64,000 nt of DNA from Microbacterium lushaniae (GCF_008727775.1 NZ_CP044232.1:930001-994000), one strand, 5' to 3'. Counted from the first letter of the stretch, positions 9,341 through 18,657 are shown. Numbers and translations: made by a program. Notes: a model not told the origin generated them from the letters alone.

Positions 9341-9383
9341 TCAACAATAGTTGACGAACGTCCTGACGGTCAACGATTGTTGA
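9341..9383. promoter_or_regulatory. Twin palindromic operators TCAAC-N4-GTTGA
   Basis: TCAACAATAGTTGA (9341-9354) and TCAACGATTGTTGA (9370-9383) are two 14-bp dyads, 29 bp apart centre to centre, in the gap between the divergent HTH-exporter and ABC-2 operons. They are the only copies I noticed in the window. They are likely binding sites for the HTH protein encoded next door (inference from position and symmetry). Confidence 0.75.
9344..9373 (-). promoter_or_regulatory. Promoter of the HTH-exporter operon
   Basis: On the minus strand TTGACC (9373-9368), an 18-bp spacer and TATTGT (9349-9344) form a good sigma-70 type promoter. The -35 box lies over the edge of one palindrome and the -10 box inside the other, so a protein bound to both would block it. 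Confidence 0.65.
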
Positions 9384-9409
9384 CGCGCACGGGCGTCCGC
9401 CGTCGGAGC

Positions 9410-9415
9410 TAGGGT
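9410..9415 (+). promoter_or_regulatory. -10 box of a probable leaderless ABC-2 transcript
   Basis: TAGGGT ends six bases before the GTG at 9422, the spacing expected if transcription starts on the first base of the start codon. No well-placed Shine-Dalgarno sequence precedes that GTG. Confidence 0.5.
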
Positions 9416-9421
9416 GGTGCG

Positions 9422-10363
9422 GTGCCAGAACCGGTCATCCATGCCCGCGATCTCGTGAAGGCCTACCGGGTGAAGGGCAAACCCGACTTCCTCGCCGTCG
9501 ACGGGCTGTCCTTCGACGTCGCCCCCGGGGAGTCCTTCGGCCTGCTCGGACCCAACGGCGCGGGCAAGTCCACGACGATGAAGATGATCGGCGCCGTGTC
9601 CACCCGCACGGCCGGAGACCTCAGCATCCTGGGCCTGGACCCCGACGCGTACGGACCGGAGATCCGCTCGCGCCTGGGCGTCGTGCCCCAGCAGGACAAC
9701 CTCGACGGCGAGCTCAACGCGCGCGAGAACCTCTACATCTACGGGCGCTATTTCGGGCTCCCCGGCAAGGTGTGCGCGCAGAAGGCAGACGAGCTCCTCG
9801 CGTTCGCCGCGCTGGAGGACAAGGCCAAGAGCAAAGTGGATCAGCTCTCCGGCGGGATGAAGCGGCGCCTCACGATCGCGCGAGGGCTCATCAACGACCC
9901 GCGCATCCTGCTGCTGGACGAGCCGACGACGGGCCTGGACCCGCAGGCCCGTCACGTGCTGTGGGACCGCCTGTTCCGCCTCAAGGAGCGCGGCACGACG
10001 CTCGTGCTCACGACGCACTACATGGATGAGGCCGAGCAGCTGTGCGATCGGATCATCGTCGTCGACAAGGGGCGCATCATGGCCGAGGGCACCCCGGCCT
10101 CCCTCATCCGCGAGCACTCCAGCCGGGAGGTGCTCGAGGTGCGGTTCGGGTCCGACCGCAACGAGCAGGTCGCCGCGCAGGTGCAGGGCATCGGCGACCG
10201 CGTGGAGGTGCTGCCGGACCGGGTGCTCATCTACGCCGCCGACGGCGAGGCCGCCCTCGAACGGGTCACCGGGCTCGGGCTCGAGCCGATCACCTCCCTC
10301 GTCCGCCGCTCGAGCCTCGAGGACGTGTTCCTGCGGCTGACCGGAAGGTCGCTGATCGAATGA
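9422..10363 (+). CDS. ABC-2 type transporter, ATP-binding subunit (NodI/DrrA-like)
   Basis: ATPase of 313 aa. Walker A GPNGAGKST is at about residue 43, the signature LSGGMKRRL near 142 and Walker B ILLLDEPTTGLDP near 162. The C-terminal 80 residues fit the extension of DrrA/NodI proteins. It energises the two permeases that follow with ATGA overlaps. The system likely exports a small hydrophobic compound or polysaccharide; the substrate is unknown. The GTG start lies on the + side of the twin palindromes. Confidence 0.93.
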   Translation: MPEPVIHARDLVKAYRVKGKPDFLAVDGLSFDVAPGESFGLLGPNGAGKSTTMKMIGAVSTRTAGDLSILGLDPDAYGPEIRSRLGVVPQQDNLDGELNARENLYIYGRYFGLPGKVCAQKADELLAFAALEDKAKSKVDQLSGGMKRRLTIARGLINDPRILLLDEPTTGLDPQARHVLWDRLFRLKERGTTLVLTTHYMDEAEQLCDRIIVVDKGRIMAEGTPASLIREHSSREVLEVRFGSDRNEQVAAQVQGIGDRVEVLPDRVLIYAADGEAALERVTGLGLEPITSLVRRSSLEDVFLRLTGRSLIE

Positions 10364-11214
10364 CCGACGCGACCCGCACCCACCCCTCGCTCGACGAACT
10401 GCGCGCCGAGGCGCTCGAGTGGGGGCGGAAACCGCGGGCCCGCGGGTCCTGGTACGTCACCGAGCACATGGTGCGCGCGATGCGGGCCTACGGCTGGACG
10501 ATCGTCGTCGGCGCATTCGGCCAGCCGATCCTGTACCTGCTGGGCCTCGGGCTGGGCCTTGCCGCCCTCATCCAGACCGACATCGACGACGGCGGGCAGC
10601 CGGTGCCGTACCTCGTCTTCATCGCGCCGGCGCTCCTGATGACGGCGGCGATCTCGGTGGCGTCGGAGGAGTTCACCTACCCCGTCATGGCCGGCTTCAA
10701 GTGGCGACGGTACTTCTACGGGTTCAACGCGTCGCCGCTGTCGTCGCCGCAGATCGCCAACGGCGTGATCCTGGGGGCGTCGGCCCGCATGTTCATCGCC
10801 GTCGCCGCGTACTACCTGTTCATCTGGGTGTTCGGCGCCGTGCCGAACCCGGCGACGGGATGGATCTCGATCGCGGTGGGCGTGCTGGCCGGGGTGAGCT
10901 TCGGCATACCGCTGATGGCATACGCCGCATCCATCGAAGACGACAAGGGCCAGTTCGCCCTCGTGCAGCGCTTCATCTTCATGCCGATGTTCCTGTTCTC
11001 GGGCACCTTCTATCCGCTGGAGACCCTCCCGGGGTGGCTGCAGTGGATCGGGTGGATCTCACCGCTGTGGCACGCGTCGGAGCTGGGCAGGATGCTGACG
11101 TACGGTTCGGTCGACGCGCCGGCCGCCGGCAGCCACCTCGCCTACCTGCTGGTGCTCGCCGGGGTCGGCTACCTGCTGGGCCGGCGCATCTTCGAGCGGA
11201 GGCTCGCGAAATGA
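10360..11214 (+). CDS. ABC-2 type permease 1 (NodJ/DrrB-like)
   Basis: Membrane protein of 284 aa with about six transmembrane segments and the ABC-2 signature region FMFLFSGTFYPLE-like (FIFMPMFLFSGTFYPLE) near residues 205-221. The start ATG overlaps the stop of the ATPase gene (ATGA). It pairs with the next permease to form the channel. Confidence 0.92.
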   Translation: MTDATRTHPSLDELRAEALEWGRKPRARGSWYVTEHMVRAMRAYGWTIVVGAFGQPILYLLGLGLGLAALIQTDIDDGGQPVPYLVFIAPALLMTAAISVASEEFTYPVMAGFKWRRYFYGFNASPLSSPQIANGVILGASARMFIAVAAYYLFIWVFGAVPNPATGWISIAVGVLAGVSFGIPLMAYAASIEDDKGQFALVQRFIFMPMFLFSGTFYPLETLPGWLQWIGWISPLWHASELGRMLTYGSVDAPAAGSHLAYLLVLAGVGYLLGRRIFERRLAK

Positions 11215-12035
11215 CGCTCGCCACCGCATCCGACACCACCCGCCGCCGCGGTGGCGTACGCGCGCTGTGGGCGGGCAATCCGCAGGCCGTGGTGCAGCGC
11301 GGACTCCTCGCCGCCCGCTCGTCGAGCTGGATCGTCGTGCTGTCGGGTTTCTTCGAGCCGGTGTTCTTCCTCGCCTCGATGGGCATCGGACTGGGCGCCC
11401 TCATCGGTGACGTGCAGACCTCCGCCGGCCTGGACGTGCCGTACGCCGCGTTCATCGCGCCGGCGCTGCTGGCGGTGTCGGCGATGAACGGGGCGATCTA
11501 CGACTCGACGTGGAACGTCTTCTTCAAACTCAACTACGGCAAGCTCTACGAGGGGATGCTGTCGACCTCGCTGGGTCCGCTGGACGTCGCGCTCGGCGAG
11601 ATCCTCTATGCCCTGCTGCGGGGCCTGCTGTACGCGACCGGGTTCATGATCATCATGCAGATCCTGGGCCTGAACCTGGCGCCCACGGCGATCCTGGCGC
11701 TGCCCGCCGTGCTGCTGATCGCGTTCGGCTTCGCCAGCGTCGGGATGGCGATCACGAGCTACATGAAGACCTTCCAGCACATGGACTGGATCAACTTCGT
11801 CCTGCTGCCGATGTTCCTGTTCTCGGCCACGTTCTACCCGATCACGGTGTACCCCGAGCCCGTGCAGGTGATCGTGCAGGCGCTCCCGCTGTGGCACGGG
11901 GTCGAGCTGATCCGGGGCCTGACCACGGGGGCGCTGAGCGCCGGCATGCTGTGGCACGTGCTGTACTACGCCGTCATGATCGGCATCGGCCTGGTCTTCA
12001 CGACCAAGCGGCTGCGGGCGCTGTTCCTCGACTGA
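11211..12035 (+). CDS. ABC-2 type permease 2 (NodJ/DrrB-like)
   Basis: Membrane protein of 274 aa, similar in plan to permease 1, with the corresponding motif VLLPMFLFSATFYPIT. The ATG overlaps the preceding stop (ATGA), so the three genes are translationally coupled. It ends the operon; an 850-bp gene-free stretch of repeats follows. Confidence 0.92.
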   Translation: MTLATASDTTRRRGGVRALWAGNPQAVVQRGLLAARSSSWIVVLSGFFEPVFFLASMGIGLGALIGDVQTSAGLDVPYAAFIAPALLAVSAMNGAIYDSTWNVFFKLNYGKLYEGMLSTSLGPLDVALGEILYALLRGLLYATGFMIIMQILGLNLAPTAILALPAVLLIAFGFASVGMAITSYMKTFQHMDWINFVLLPMFLFSATFYPITVYPEPVQVIVQALPLWHGVELIRGLTTGALSAGMLWHVLYYAVMIGIGLVFTTKRLRALFLD

Positions 12036-12097
12036 CGCGGGCGGTCGGCCGCGCCCCGGTGCGGTGGCGCCGTGGAGGTGCGGGCCTCAGACTGCTG

Positions 12098-12179
12098 CCC
12101 GAACTCCTCAAGAACGCCGCCGTGCGGGGCTGATACCCGCCCAGCGGGCGGTTTCCGCGGCGGATTCGAGGAGTTCGGG
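12098..12179. repeat. 82-bp palindrome-ended element, copy 1
   Basis: Begins CCCGAACTCCTC and ends GAGGAGTTCGGG. Inside, a GAACGCCGCCG-type arm pairs partly with CGGCGGATTC, and CCCGCCCAGCGGG can form an apical hairpin. It lies in the convergent gap 12036-12885, which has no credible gene. Confidence 0.9.
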
Positions 12180-12333
12180 CGGGGGAGTGGCGGAGGCGAG
12201 GGCCGGGGCGGACCCGGAGCCAGGGGCCGGGGCACACACGGAGCCCGGCGCCCCACGACCGCCACCGGGGAGCCCCGCGCCGGCGGCGCGCCTCCGGTGC
12301 GGTGGCGCCGTGGAGGTGCGGGCCTCCGGCTTG

Positions 12334-12415
12334 CCCGAACTCCTCAAGAACGCCGCCGTACGGGGCTGATACCGGCCCAGCGGGCGGTTTCCGCGGCGGA
12401 AGTGAGGAGTTCGGG
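12334..12415. repeat. 82-bp palindrome-ended element, copy 2
   Basis: Same ends and nearly the same core as copy 1. Flanking sequence is also shared on both sides (for example GGTGGCGCCGTGGAGGTGCG before, GGGGGAGTGGCGGAGG after), so a unit of about 236 bp was duplicated. Confidence 0.9.
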
Positions 12416-12640
12416 CGGGGGAGTGGCGGAGGGAGGGGCCGGGGCCGACCCGGAGCCCGGGTCGGGGCAGACGGGGCAGGGCTGGAGGCGGGGGCCAGAG
12501 CAGACCCGGAGTCGGGGGCCGGAGCAGGCCCCGCCACAGGGGCCCGGGCGGACGGATGCCGCGGAGCCCCACGACCGCCACCGGGGAGCCCCGCGCCGGC
12601 GGCGCGGTGGCGTCGTCGTCGAGGTGCGGCCTCCGGCTTG

Positions 12641-12722
12641 CCCGAACTCCTCAAGAACGCCGCCGTGCGGGGCTGATACCGGCTCAGCGGGAGGTTTCCG
12701 CGGCGGATTCGAGGAGTTCGGG
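12641..12722. repeat. 82-bp palindrome-ended element, copy 3
   Basis: Same subtype as copies 1 and 2, 307 bp after copy 2. Core changes include GGCTCAGCGGGAGG where copy 2 has GGCCCAGCGGGCGG. Confidence 0.9.
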
Positions 12723-12759
12723 CCCGGCGGATGTGGCGGCGGCAGGGCCACGCGCGCCC

Positions 12760-12873
12760 GACGGATGCCGTGGAGCTGAAGCCCGCCGCGGCGGCACGCC
12801 CGACGGATGCCGTGGAGCCGAAGCCCGCCACGGCGGCAGCCGGATGCCGCGGAGCCGAAGCCCCGCGGCATCC
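12760..12873. repeat. GC-rich tandem repeat, about 42-bp unit
   Basis: About 2.6 copies of a unit containing GACGGATGCCGTGGAGC and GAAGCCCGCC. It lies between element copy 3 and the MFS gene end. No coding or RNA signal is evident. Confidence 0.7.
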
Positions 12874-12885
12874 GGCCGGTGCACG

Positions 12886-14337
12886 TCAGGGAGAACCCGT
12901 GGCGCCCAGGCCGATGTTCTCGTCGTAATCGACGTCCTTGGTCTCCTTGGACAGGACGAGCGCGATGAACGTCAAGATCGCCGACCCCGTCAGGTACAGG
13001 CCGACGAGCCACGGCTGACCGTCGGCAGCAGCCCACAGCGCGACCGAGATGAGCGGGGCGACCGCGGCGCCCAGGATCGACGACACGTTGTACGAGATGG
13101 CCGATCCGGTGTAGCGCACGTTGGTGGGGAACAGCTCGGGCAACACGGCGCCCATCGGCCCGAACGTCAGCCCCATCAGCAGGAAGCCGAGGACGAGGAA
13201 GGCCTGGGTCAGGGCGCCGGTGAACTTCGGATCGAGCTGCGGCATGAGGAAGACGTTGAACAGCACGCCGAACACGGCGATGGCCGCCGTCACCCACAGC
13301 AGGAGCTTGCGCCGTCCGATCGTGTCGGCGACGGGACCGGACAGCAGCGTGAAGACGCCGAAGAAGACCACGCCGATGATCTGCATGATGACGAAGTCGG
13401 TGTACCCGAACCCGAGCCCGGGGACATACCCCGCCGCGTCGAAGGACTGCCCGGCCGCCTCGGCTGCCGCACGTGCTCCCTCGGTCGTGGCCTTCGTGCC
13501 GTAGGAGAGCGTGAAGCTGGTCATCAGGTAGAACAGCACGTACGTGGCGAGCATGATGAACGTGCCCAGGATCAGCTGGCGCCAGTGGCGGCGCACGACC
13601 TCGCCCAGGGGGAACTTCCGGATGGCTCCGGTCTTCTCGGCACGTGCGAACGTGTCGGATTCGACCAGCTTCAGGCGCACCCACAGGCCGATGATGACCA
13701 TGACGGCCGAGAACAGGAACGGCACGCGCCACCCCCACGCCAGGAACTCGTCGGATCGCTGCGCGGGGCCGTCGGGGTGGGGGAGGGCGAAGTTGATCAC
13801 GAGGAACACCGTGTTGGCGATGATGAACCCGATGGGCGCACCCAGCTGCGGGAACGTGCCGTACCAGGCCCGCTTACCCGCCGGGGCGTTCTCGGTGGCG
13901 ACCAGGGCGGCGCCGGACCACTCCCCGCCGAGGGCGAAACCCTGCGCGAGGCGCAGGAGCAGGAGGATGAGCGCAGCCCACCAGCCGATGTCGTTGTTGG
14001 TGGGCAGCAGGCCGATCAGGAACGTCGCGATGCCCATCGTGAGCAGGGATGCGACGAGGGTGGCTTTTCGTCCGAACTTGTCACCGAAGTGTCCGAAGAC
14101 GACCGCGCCGATGGGCCGGGCGACCATCGCGGCGCCGAAGACGGCGAAGGAGGAGAGGAGGGAGGTGGTCTCGTTGCCCGTCGGGAAGAACAGGATCGGG
14201 AAGACGAGCACCGCGGCCGTGGCGTAGACGTAGAAGTCGTAGAACTCGATCGTCGTGCCGACCAGGCTCGCGGTGATGACGCGCGAGCGCGGATTGGCCG
14301 GGGTGGAGGTGGGGGCGGGGGGATTCGCGGTGGTCAT
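12886..14337 (-). CDS. MFS transporter, metabolite:H+ symporter (MHS) type
   Basis: Integral membrane protein of 483 aa with about twelve helices. The loop 2-3 motif FGHFGDKFGRK and the opening GTTIEFYDFYVYATAA are typical of the MHS family (proline/betaine, shikimate, citrate transporters). The substrate cannot be told from sequence. The N-terminus is Pro/Thr-rich. It is monocistronic, and only a weak AGG lies before the start. Confidence 0.93.
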   Translation of the reverse strand: MTTANPPAPTSTPANPRSRVITASLVGTTIEFYDFYVYATAAVLVFPILFFPTGNETTSLLSSFAVFGAAMVARPIGAVVFGHFGDKFGRKATLVASLLTMGIATFLIGLLPTNNDIGWWAALILLLLRLAQGFALGGEWSGAALVATENAPAGKRAWYGTFPQLGAPIGFIIANTVFLVINFALPHPDGPAQRSDEFLAWGWRVPFLFSAVMVIIGLWVRLKLVESDTFARAEKTGAIRKFPLGEVVRRHWRQLILGTFIMLATYVLFYLMTSFTLSYGTKATTEGARAAAEAAGQSFDAAGYVPGLGFGYTDFVIMQIIGVVFFGVFTLLSGPVADTIGRRKLLLWVTAAIAVFGVLFNVFLMPQLDPKFTGALTQAFLVLGFLLMGLTFGPMGAVLPELFPTNVRYTGSAISYNVSSILGAAVAPLISVALWAAADGQPWLVGLYLTGSAILTFIALVLSKETKDVDYDENIGLGATGSP

Positions 14338-14494
14338 GAGTGCCTGTCGGGGAAGCGCGGGAGCCGTCGTTGTGCGACATGACGGCGGTGGGTCTAGACG
14401 CAGGCGCGGGGTGGTGCGCCCGGGCTCGACACAGGGTCACCGAGTGCGTGCGGGGGGATCGTCTGCACGACCGACCAAGTCTACGCAGCGACGC

Positions 14495-14845
14495 TCACCA
14501 CAGCACGGCGATGGCCGCGTTGGTGAGGGTGAGGATGCCGACGAGCCAGAACATCGCCGAGGGCAGCGACCCGGTGCGCCGCTGGCGCGCCGACCCGATG
14601 CCCAGAAGGGCGCCGATGACCACCAGGATGCCCAGCTTGATCCCGAGCTTGACGTAGTTCAGCTCGTACTCGATGCCCCACGGTGCGGCGAGGATGAGCC
14701 CGGCGAGGCCGGCGAGCGCCAGGCCCCAGTCCATGACGCGGGTGAACCGGATGCGGCGCGACACCGCCTCGGCGACCCACGCGCCGAACAGGATGGCGAA
14801 TCCGACGAGGTGGAGCAGGACGACGACGTGACGGAGGATCTCCAT
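14495..14845 (-). CDS. Small four-helix membrane protein
   Basis: Protein of 116 aa with four predicted transmembrane segments and a conserved-looking YELNYVKLGIKLGIL stretch. Similar unnamed proteins are common in actinobacteria; I cannot assign a role. A TACGGT hexamer seven bases upstream suggests a leaderless mRNA. Confidence 0.8.
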   Translation of the reverse strand: MEILRHVVVLLHLVGFAILFGAWVAEAVSRRIRFTRVMDWGLALAGLAGLILAAPWGIEYELNYVKLGIKLGILVVIGALLGIGSARQRRTGSLPSAMFWLVGILTLTNAAIAVLW

Positions 14846-14852
14846 GCCGGTA

Positions 14853-14858
14853 ACCGTA
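14853..14858 (-). promoter_or_regulatory. -10 box of a probable leaderless gene
   Basis: TACGGT (minus strand) ends seven bases before the ATG at 14845. Confidence 0.4.
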
Positions 14859-14963
14859 GGGTCAATGGCGGTGCCACGCCAGCGAAGGATCGGCGCGTCA
14901 CCCCACCCCGGGAAGAAGCGCCAGGCAAGTTCGTCGCCGCACGGTCACGCCGGGCGGCTCGCG

Positions 14964-15437
14964 TCAGCCGCGCAGGTCCCGCAGGACGAGCGCCGTGCGC
15001 AGCGCGGCGTCGGCCGCTTCGGCGCCCTTGTCCTCCTTCGACCCGGGGAGGCCCGCACGATCGAGCCCCTGCTGCTCGTCGTCGAGGGTCAGCACGCCGA
15101 ACCCGACCGGCCGGCCCGTGTTCAGGGCGACCTGGGTGAGCCCGTCGGTCGCGGCCGACGACACGTATTCGAAGTGCGGGGTCCCGCCGCGGATGATGAC
15201 CCCGAGGGCCACGACCGCGTCGGCTCCGGATTCCAGCGCGACCTGCGCGGCGACCGGCAGCTCGAACGAGCCGGGTACGCGCACGAGGCGCCACGACGCG
15301 CCGGATGCGTCGAGCACGCGACGGGCGCCGGCGATCAGTCCGTCGGTGATGACCTCGTGCCACGTGGCCGCGATCACGACGACGTCGAGTCCGCTCCCGT
15401 CGATGCTGCCGGTCTCCGGCGCTCCCTTGCCGCTCAT
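14964..15437 (-). CDS. ribH: 6,7-dimethyl-8-ribityllumazine synthase
   Basis: Condenses the pyrimidine intermediate with 3,4-dihydroxybutanone-4-phosphate to lumazine, the penultimate step of riboflavin synthesis. The 157-aa protein carries [23 protein letters not shown] and [14 protein letters not shown], the substrate-site motifs of the family. It is the last gene of the rib operon; its ATG overlaps the ribBA stop (ATGA). The long upstream open frame is only ribBA read in another frame. Confidence 0.96.
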   Translation of the reverse strand: MSGKGAPETGSIDGSGLDVVVIAATWHEVITDGLIAGARRVLDASGASWRLVRVPGSFELPVAAQVALESGADAVVALGVIIRGGTPHFEYVSSAATDGLTQVALNTGRPVGFGVLTLDDEQQGLDRAGLPGSKEDKGAEAADAALRTALVLRDLRG

Positions 15438-16714
15438 GCTTCGGCCCCTTCCTTCATCTGCTGCAGCGCGCGGGTCAGGTCGGCCTCCGCGATGATGTGC
15501 CCCATGCGGTCGCGCTTGGTCTCGAGGTACTGGTGGTTGTTCGGTCCGACCCCCACCAGCAGCGGCACCTGCTCCACGACCTCCAGCCCGAGTTCGCGCA
15601 GCTGCGCGACCTTGTCGGTGTTGTTGGTCAGCAGGCGCACGCGGCTGACGCCGAGGTCGGCGAGGATCCCGGCCGCGGCGGCGTAATCCCGCGCGTCGGC
15701 AGGGAGGCCCAGCGCGAGGTTCGCATCCACGGTGTCCAGGCCCTGCTCCTGCAGGCTGTAGGCCCGCAGCTTGTTGATGAGGCCGATGCCGCGTCCCTCG
15801 TGTCCGCGCATGTACACCACGACGCCGCCGTCCTCGTCGATCGCGTCCAGCGCCGCCTCCAGCTGCGGTCCGCATTCGCACTTCAGCGAGCCGAACGCCT
15901 CGCCCGTGAGGCACTCCGAGTGCACGCGCACCAGCGGCGCATCCTCGGTGAGATCGCCCGAGACGACGGCGACATGATCGGTGCCGGTGACACGGTCCTT
16001 GTACGCCAGGAATCGGAACTCGCCGTGGGATGTGGGGACCTGGGCCTCGGCGCGGAGGCTGACCCGTCGCGTGTGGCGCTCGTTCGCCTCCGCCTTGGCG
16101 ACCGGCTCCTCCTCATCCAGGTAGGCGATCAGCTGCTCGATCGTGATGACGGGGACCTCGTCCCGCGCACCCAGCTCGATGAGCCCGGGCAGACGCATCA
16201 TGCTCCCGTCCTCGGCGACGACCTCCGCGATCGCCCCGACGGGCTGCAGGCCGGCCAGGCGCATGAGCTCCACGGCCGCCTCGGTGTGCCCGCTGCGCTC
16301 GCGCACGCCGCCGTCCACCGCACGAAGCGGCAGGACGTGGCCGGGGCGGATGAGGCGGGCGGGGCCTGCTCCGGGATCGGCCAGCACATTGAGCGTGTGC
16401 GCGCGGTCGGAGGCGCTGATGCCGGTGCTGATGCGGTCGGCGGCGTCGACGCTCACGGTGTACGCCGTGCCGCGGGCGTCCTGGTTGACGGCGACCATGG
16501 GCGGCAGATCCAGGCGGTCCGCCCACTCGCCGGGCATGGGGGCGCAGATGAATCCGCTGGACCAGCGCACGGTCCACGCGATCCACTCGGGGGTGGCCAG
16601 CTCGGCCGAGAGGATGACGTCGCCCTCGTTCTCGCGGTCCTCATCGTCGGCGACGATGACGGGACGACCGGCTCGCAGGGAGTCCAGGGCCTGGGGGATG
16701 GTGGCAAGGCTCAT
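15434..16714 (-). CDS. ribBA: Bifunctional 3,4-dihydroxy-2-butanone-4-phosphate synthase / GTP cyclohydrolase II
   Basis: Supplies both branches of riboflavin synthesis. The N-terminal RibB half has the acidic motif [10 protein letters not shown] at about residues 24-33. The C-terminal RibA half has the zinc site [15 protein letters not shown] and [10 protein letters not shown]. The 426-aa length is normal for the fusion. The start has AAGGAGG eight bases upstream and overlaps the stop of the riboflavin synthase gene. Confidence 0.97.
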   Translation of the reverse strand: MSLATIPQALDSLRAGRPVIVADDEDRENEGDVILSAELATPEWIAWTVRWSSGFICAPMPGEWADRLDLPPMVAVNQDARGTAYTVSVDAADRISTGISASDRAHTLNVLADPGAGPARLIRPGHVLPLRAVDGGVRERSGHTEAAVELMRLAGLQPVGAIAEVVAEDGSMMRLPGLIELGARDEVPVITIEQLIAYLDEEEPVAKAEANERHTRRVSLRAEAQVPTSHGEFRFLAYKDRVTGTDHVAVVSGDLTEDAPLVRVHSECLTGEAFGSLKCECGPQLEAALDAIDEDGGVVVYMRGHEGRGIGLINKLRAYSLQEQGLDTVDANLALGLPADARDYAAAAGILADLGVSRVRLLTNNTDKVAQLRELGLEVVEQVPLLVGVGPNNHQYLETKRDRMGHIIAEADLTRALQQMKEGAEA

Positions 16715-17340
16715 CGGGAGCCTCCTTCGGTGAGTGCGGGAAATGCGAGGAGTCGCTGGACGTGGCGGGCGAGGATGTCGGTTTCCAGGTTCACGGCGTC
16801 GCCGACGGATGCCTCGCCCAGGGTGGTGGCGGTGAGGGTCTCGGGGATGAGCGACACCTCGAGCCACGGCTGGTCGGCGTCGGGCTCGCTCACGGCGCTG
16901 ACGGTGAGCGACACGCCGTCGATCGCGATGGACCCCTTGTCCACGATCAGCGGCGCGAGGTGGGCGGGCACGGCGACGCGGACGACCTGCCAGCGCTCGC
17001 CCGGCCGGACGTCGACGACCGTGCCGGTGCCGTCGATGTGGCCCTGCACGATGTGGCCGCCCAGGCGCCCGTGGGCGGGCGTGGCGCGCTCGATGTTGAC
17101 CGTGCGACCGGGTGCGGCACCGGCGAGGGTGGACATCTCCAGGGTCTGCTGCATCACGTCGGCGGTGAACCAGTCGGGACCCTGGTCCACGACCGTGAGG
17201 CAGACGCCGCTGACGGCGATGGAGTCGCCGTGCCCAGCATCCGTCACCGCACGAGGCGCGCGCACGGTCAGGCGCACGCCGTCGCCGGAGGGATCGACGG
17301 CGGTGAGGGTGCCGAGTTCTTCGACGATTCCGGTGAACAT
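16711..17340 (-). CDS. ribE: Riboflavin synthase, alpha subunit
   Basis: Dismutates two lumazines to riboflavin. The 209-aa protein shows two lumazine-binding repeats, with MFTGIVEELG at the N-terminus and GHIVQGHIDGTG opening the second half. The gene is called ribC in enteric bacteria. Its ATG shares one base with the ribD stop (TGATG), and its stop overlaps the ribBA start. Confidence 0.96.
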   Translation of the reverse strand: MFTGIVEELGTLTAVDPSGDGVRLTVRAPRAVTDAGHGDSIAVSGVCLTVVDQGPDWFTADVMQQTLEMSTLAGAAPGRTVNIERATPAHGRLGGHIVQGHIDGTGTVVDVRPGERWQVVRVAVPAHLAPLIVDKGSIAIDGVSLTVSAVSEPDADQPWLEVSLIPETLTATTLGEASVGDAVNLETDILARHVQRLLAFPALTEGGSR

Positions 17341-18380
17341 CAGGGGGCTCCTTCGGTGGCGGGATGCGCGGTGATCAGCAGGTCGTCGCCGATGGTCTCG
17401 ACGGATGAGACGACCAGGCGATGCTGCTGGGTGATCGTGTCGACGCCCAGGCGGCCCAGGGCCGGACGGTCGGTGCCGTCGGGGCCGGAGCCGATGAGCG
17501 TCGGTGCGATGTAGGCGAGTACCTCGTCGACGAGACCGTCGCGCACGAACGCGCTCGCGATCGTGGGGCCGCCCTCGACGAAGACGCGCTGCGCCCCGAG
17601 CGTGCGCAGTTCCGCCAGCACCGCGGGCAGATCGTTCCCCGAGCGCTGGAGGAGCTGCCGCGGATGCCGGCGGAGGGCTGCGTCTTCGGGAACCCACCGG
17701 TCGCCGAGCACGACGGGGAGGGGCTGGTTCTCGTACAGGGTGCCGTCGGGGCGGCGGGCCGTGAGTGCGGGGTCGTCGGCGAGCACCGTGCCGGTGCCCA
17801 CCACGATCGCATCCGCCTCGGCGCGGCGACGGTGCACGTCGGCGCGTGCGGCCGGCCCAGTGATCCACTGGCTCGTCCCATCGGGGGCCGCCGCGCGTCC
17901 GTCGAGGCTCTGCGCCCACTTGACGGTCACGAAGGGGCGGCCGAGGCGCTGGACCGTGAGCCACCCGTCGAGCAGTTCTCGCACGCGGTCGGCGTCCACG
18001 CCGCTCTCCACCGACACACCTGCCGCGCGAAGACGTTCCGCGCCGCCGGAGGACACCGCGTTGGGGTCGTCGAGGGCGTAGACCACGCGAGCGATCCCCG
18101 CGTCCAGGAGCGCGACCGCGCACGGGCCGGTGCGTCCGGTGTGGTTGCACGGCTCCAGGGTGACGACCGCGGTAGCCCCTCGGGCTCGCCCGGGCGGCAG
18201 CTTCGAGAGCGCGTCGACCTCGGCATGCGCCGTGCCTGCTCCCCGGTGCCACCCCTCGGCGAGCACCTCGCCGTCGGGGGAGAGGATGACCGCGCCCACC
18301 TGGGGGTTCGCCCCCACAGGTCCGCGCGCGGCGAGCTCGAGCGCTCGGGCCATTGCCTCGCGTTCTGCGGCATCCGCCAT
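17340..18380 (-). CDS. ribD: Bifunctional riboflavin deaminase/reductase
   Basis: Deaminates and then reduces the first pyrimidine intermediate of the pathway. The 346-aa protein has an N-terminal cytidine-deaminase-like domain with HAEVDAL and PCNHTGRTGPC (zinc ligands) and a C-terminal reductase domain. The ATG at 18380 has GGAGG six bases upstream. The longer open frame would start inside the riboswitch. It is the first gene of the ribD-ribE-ribBA-ribH operon. Confidence 0.96.
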   Translation of the reverse strand: MADAAEREAMARALELAARGPVGANPQVGAVILSPDGEVLAEGWHRGAGTAHAEVDALSKLPPGRARGATAVVTLEPCNHTGRTGPCAVALLDAGIARVVYALDDPNAVSSGGAERLRAAGVSVESGVDADRVRELLDGWLTVQRLGRPFVTVKWAQSLDGRAAAPDGTSQWITGPAARADVHRRRAEADAIVVGTGTVLADDPALTARRPDGTLYENQPLPVVLGDRWVPEDAALRRHPRQLLQRSGNDLPAVLAELRTLGAQRVFVEGGPTIASAFVRDGLVDEVLAYIAPTLIGSGPDGTDRPALGRLGVDTITQQHRLVVSSVETIGDDLLITAHPATEGAP

Positions 18381-18433
18381 GTCGATCCTCCGGTCGGTCC
18401 GGGGTCGTTGCGGCAGGGCGGCGCGTCGCGCCG

Positions 18434-18590
18434 ACCGTGCTGCCTCCCATCCGGACTCGCGACGGAGGACCGTCGCATCACCGTCGGTTCCGGATTTCCA
18501 CCGGATCGGCCCTCGTCTCCGCCAAGGCGGACACTCGGGCTCGCGGACTGTCACCGCCGGTTCGGATTCTCACCGACCCCGGAGCACGTT
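18434..18590 (-). promoter_or_regulatory. FMN riboswitch (RFN element) controlling the rib operon
   Basis: Read on the minus strand, the segment shows the RFN landmarks in order: CGTGCTCCGGGGTCGGTGAG, ACCGGCGGTGACAGTCCGCG, a variable arm, GGTGGAAATCCGGAACCGA and GTCCGGATGGGAGGCAGCAC. CGTGCT and AGCACG form the closing P1 stem. Downstream, GGTCGG (next to P1) can pair with CCGACC just before the ribD GGAGG, so translation is probably the controlled step. No U-rich terminator is visible. Confidence 0.93.
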
Positions 18591-18657
18591 GATAACTCGA
18601 TACTAGTCAACGCGCCATCACCCGGATCATTCCCGATTCCGCTGCCGCCGCATCCGC

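Noticed and set aside
12072..12779. Protein-coding frame across the repeat array
   Set aside because: Open frames through the elements (RTPQ...RSSG type) reflect high GC content and shared ends. They have no start signal, and similar open frames exist on both strands.
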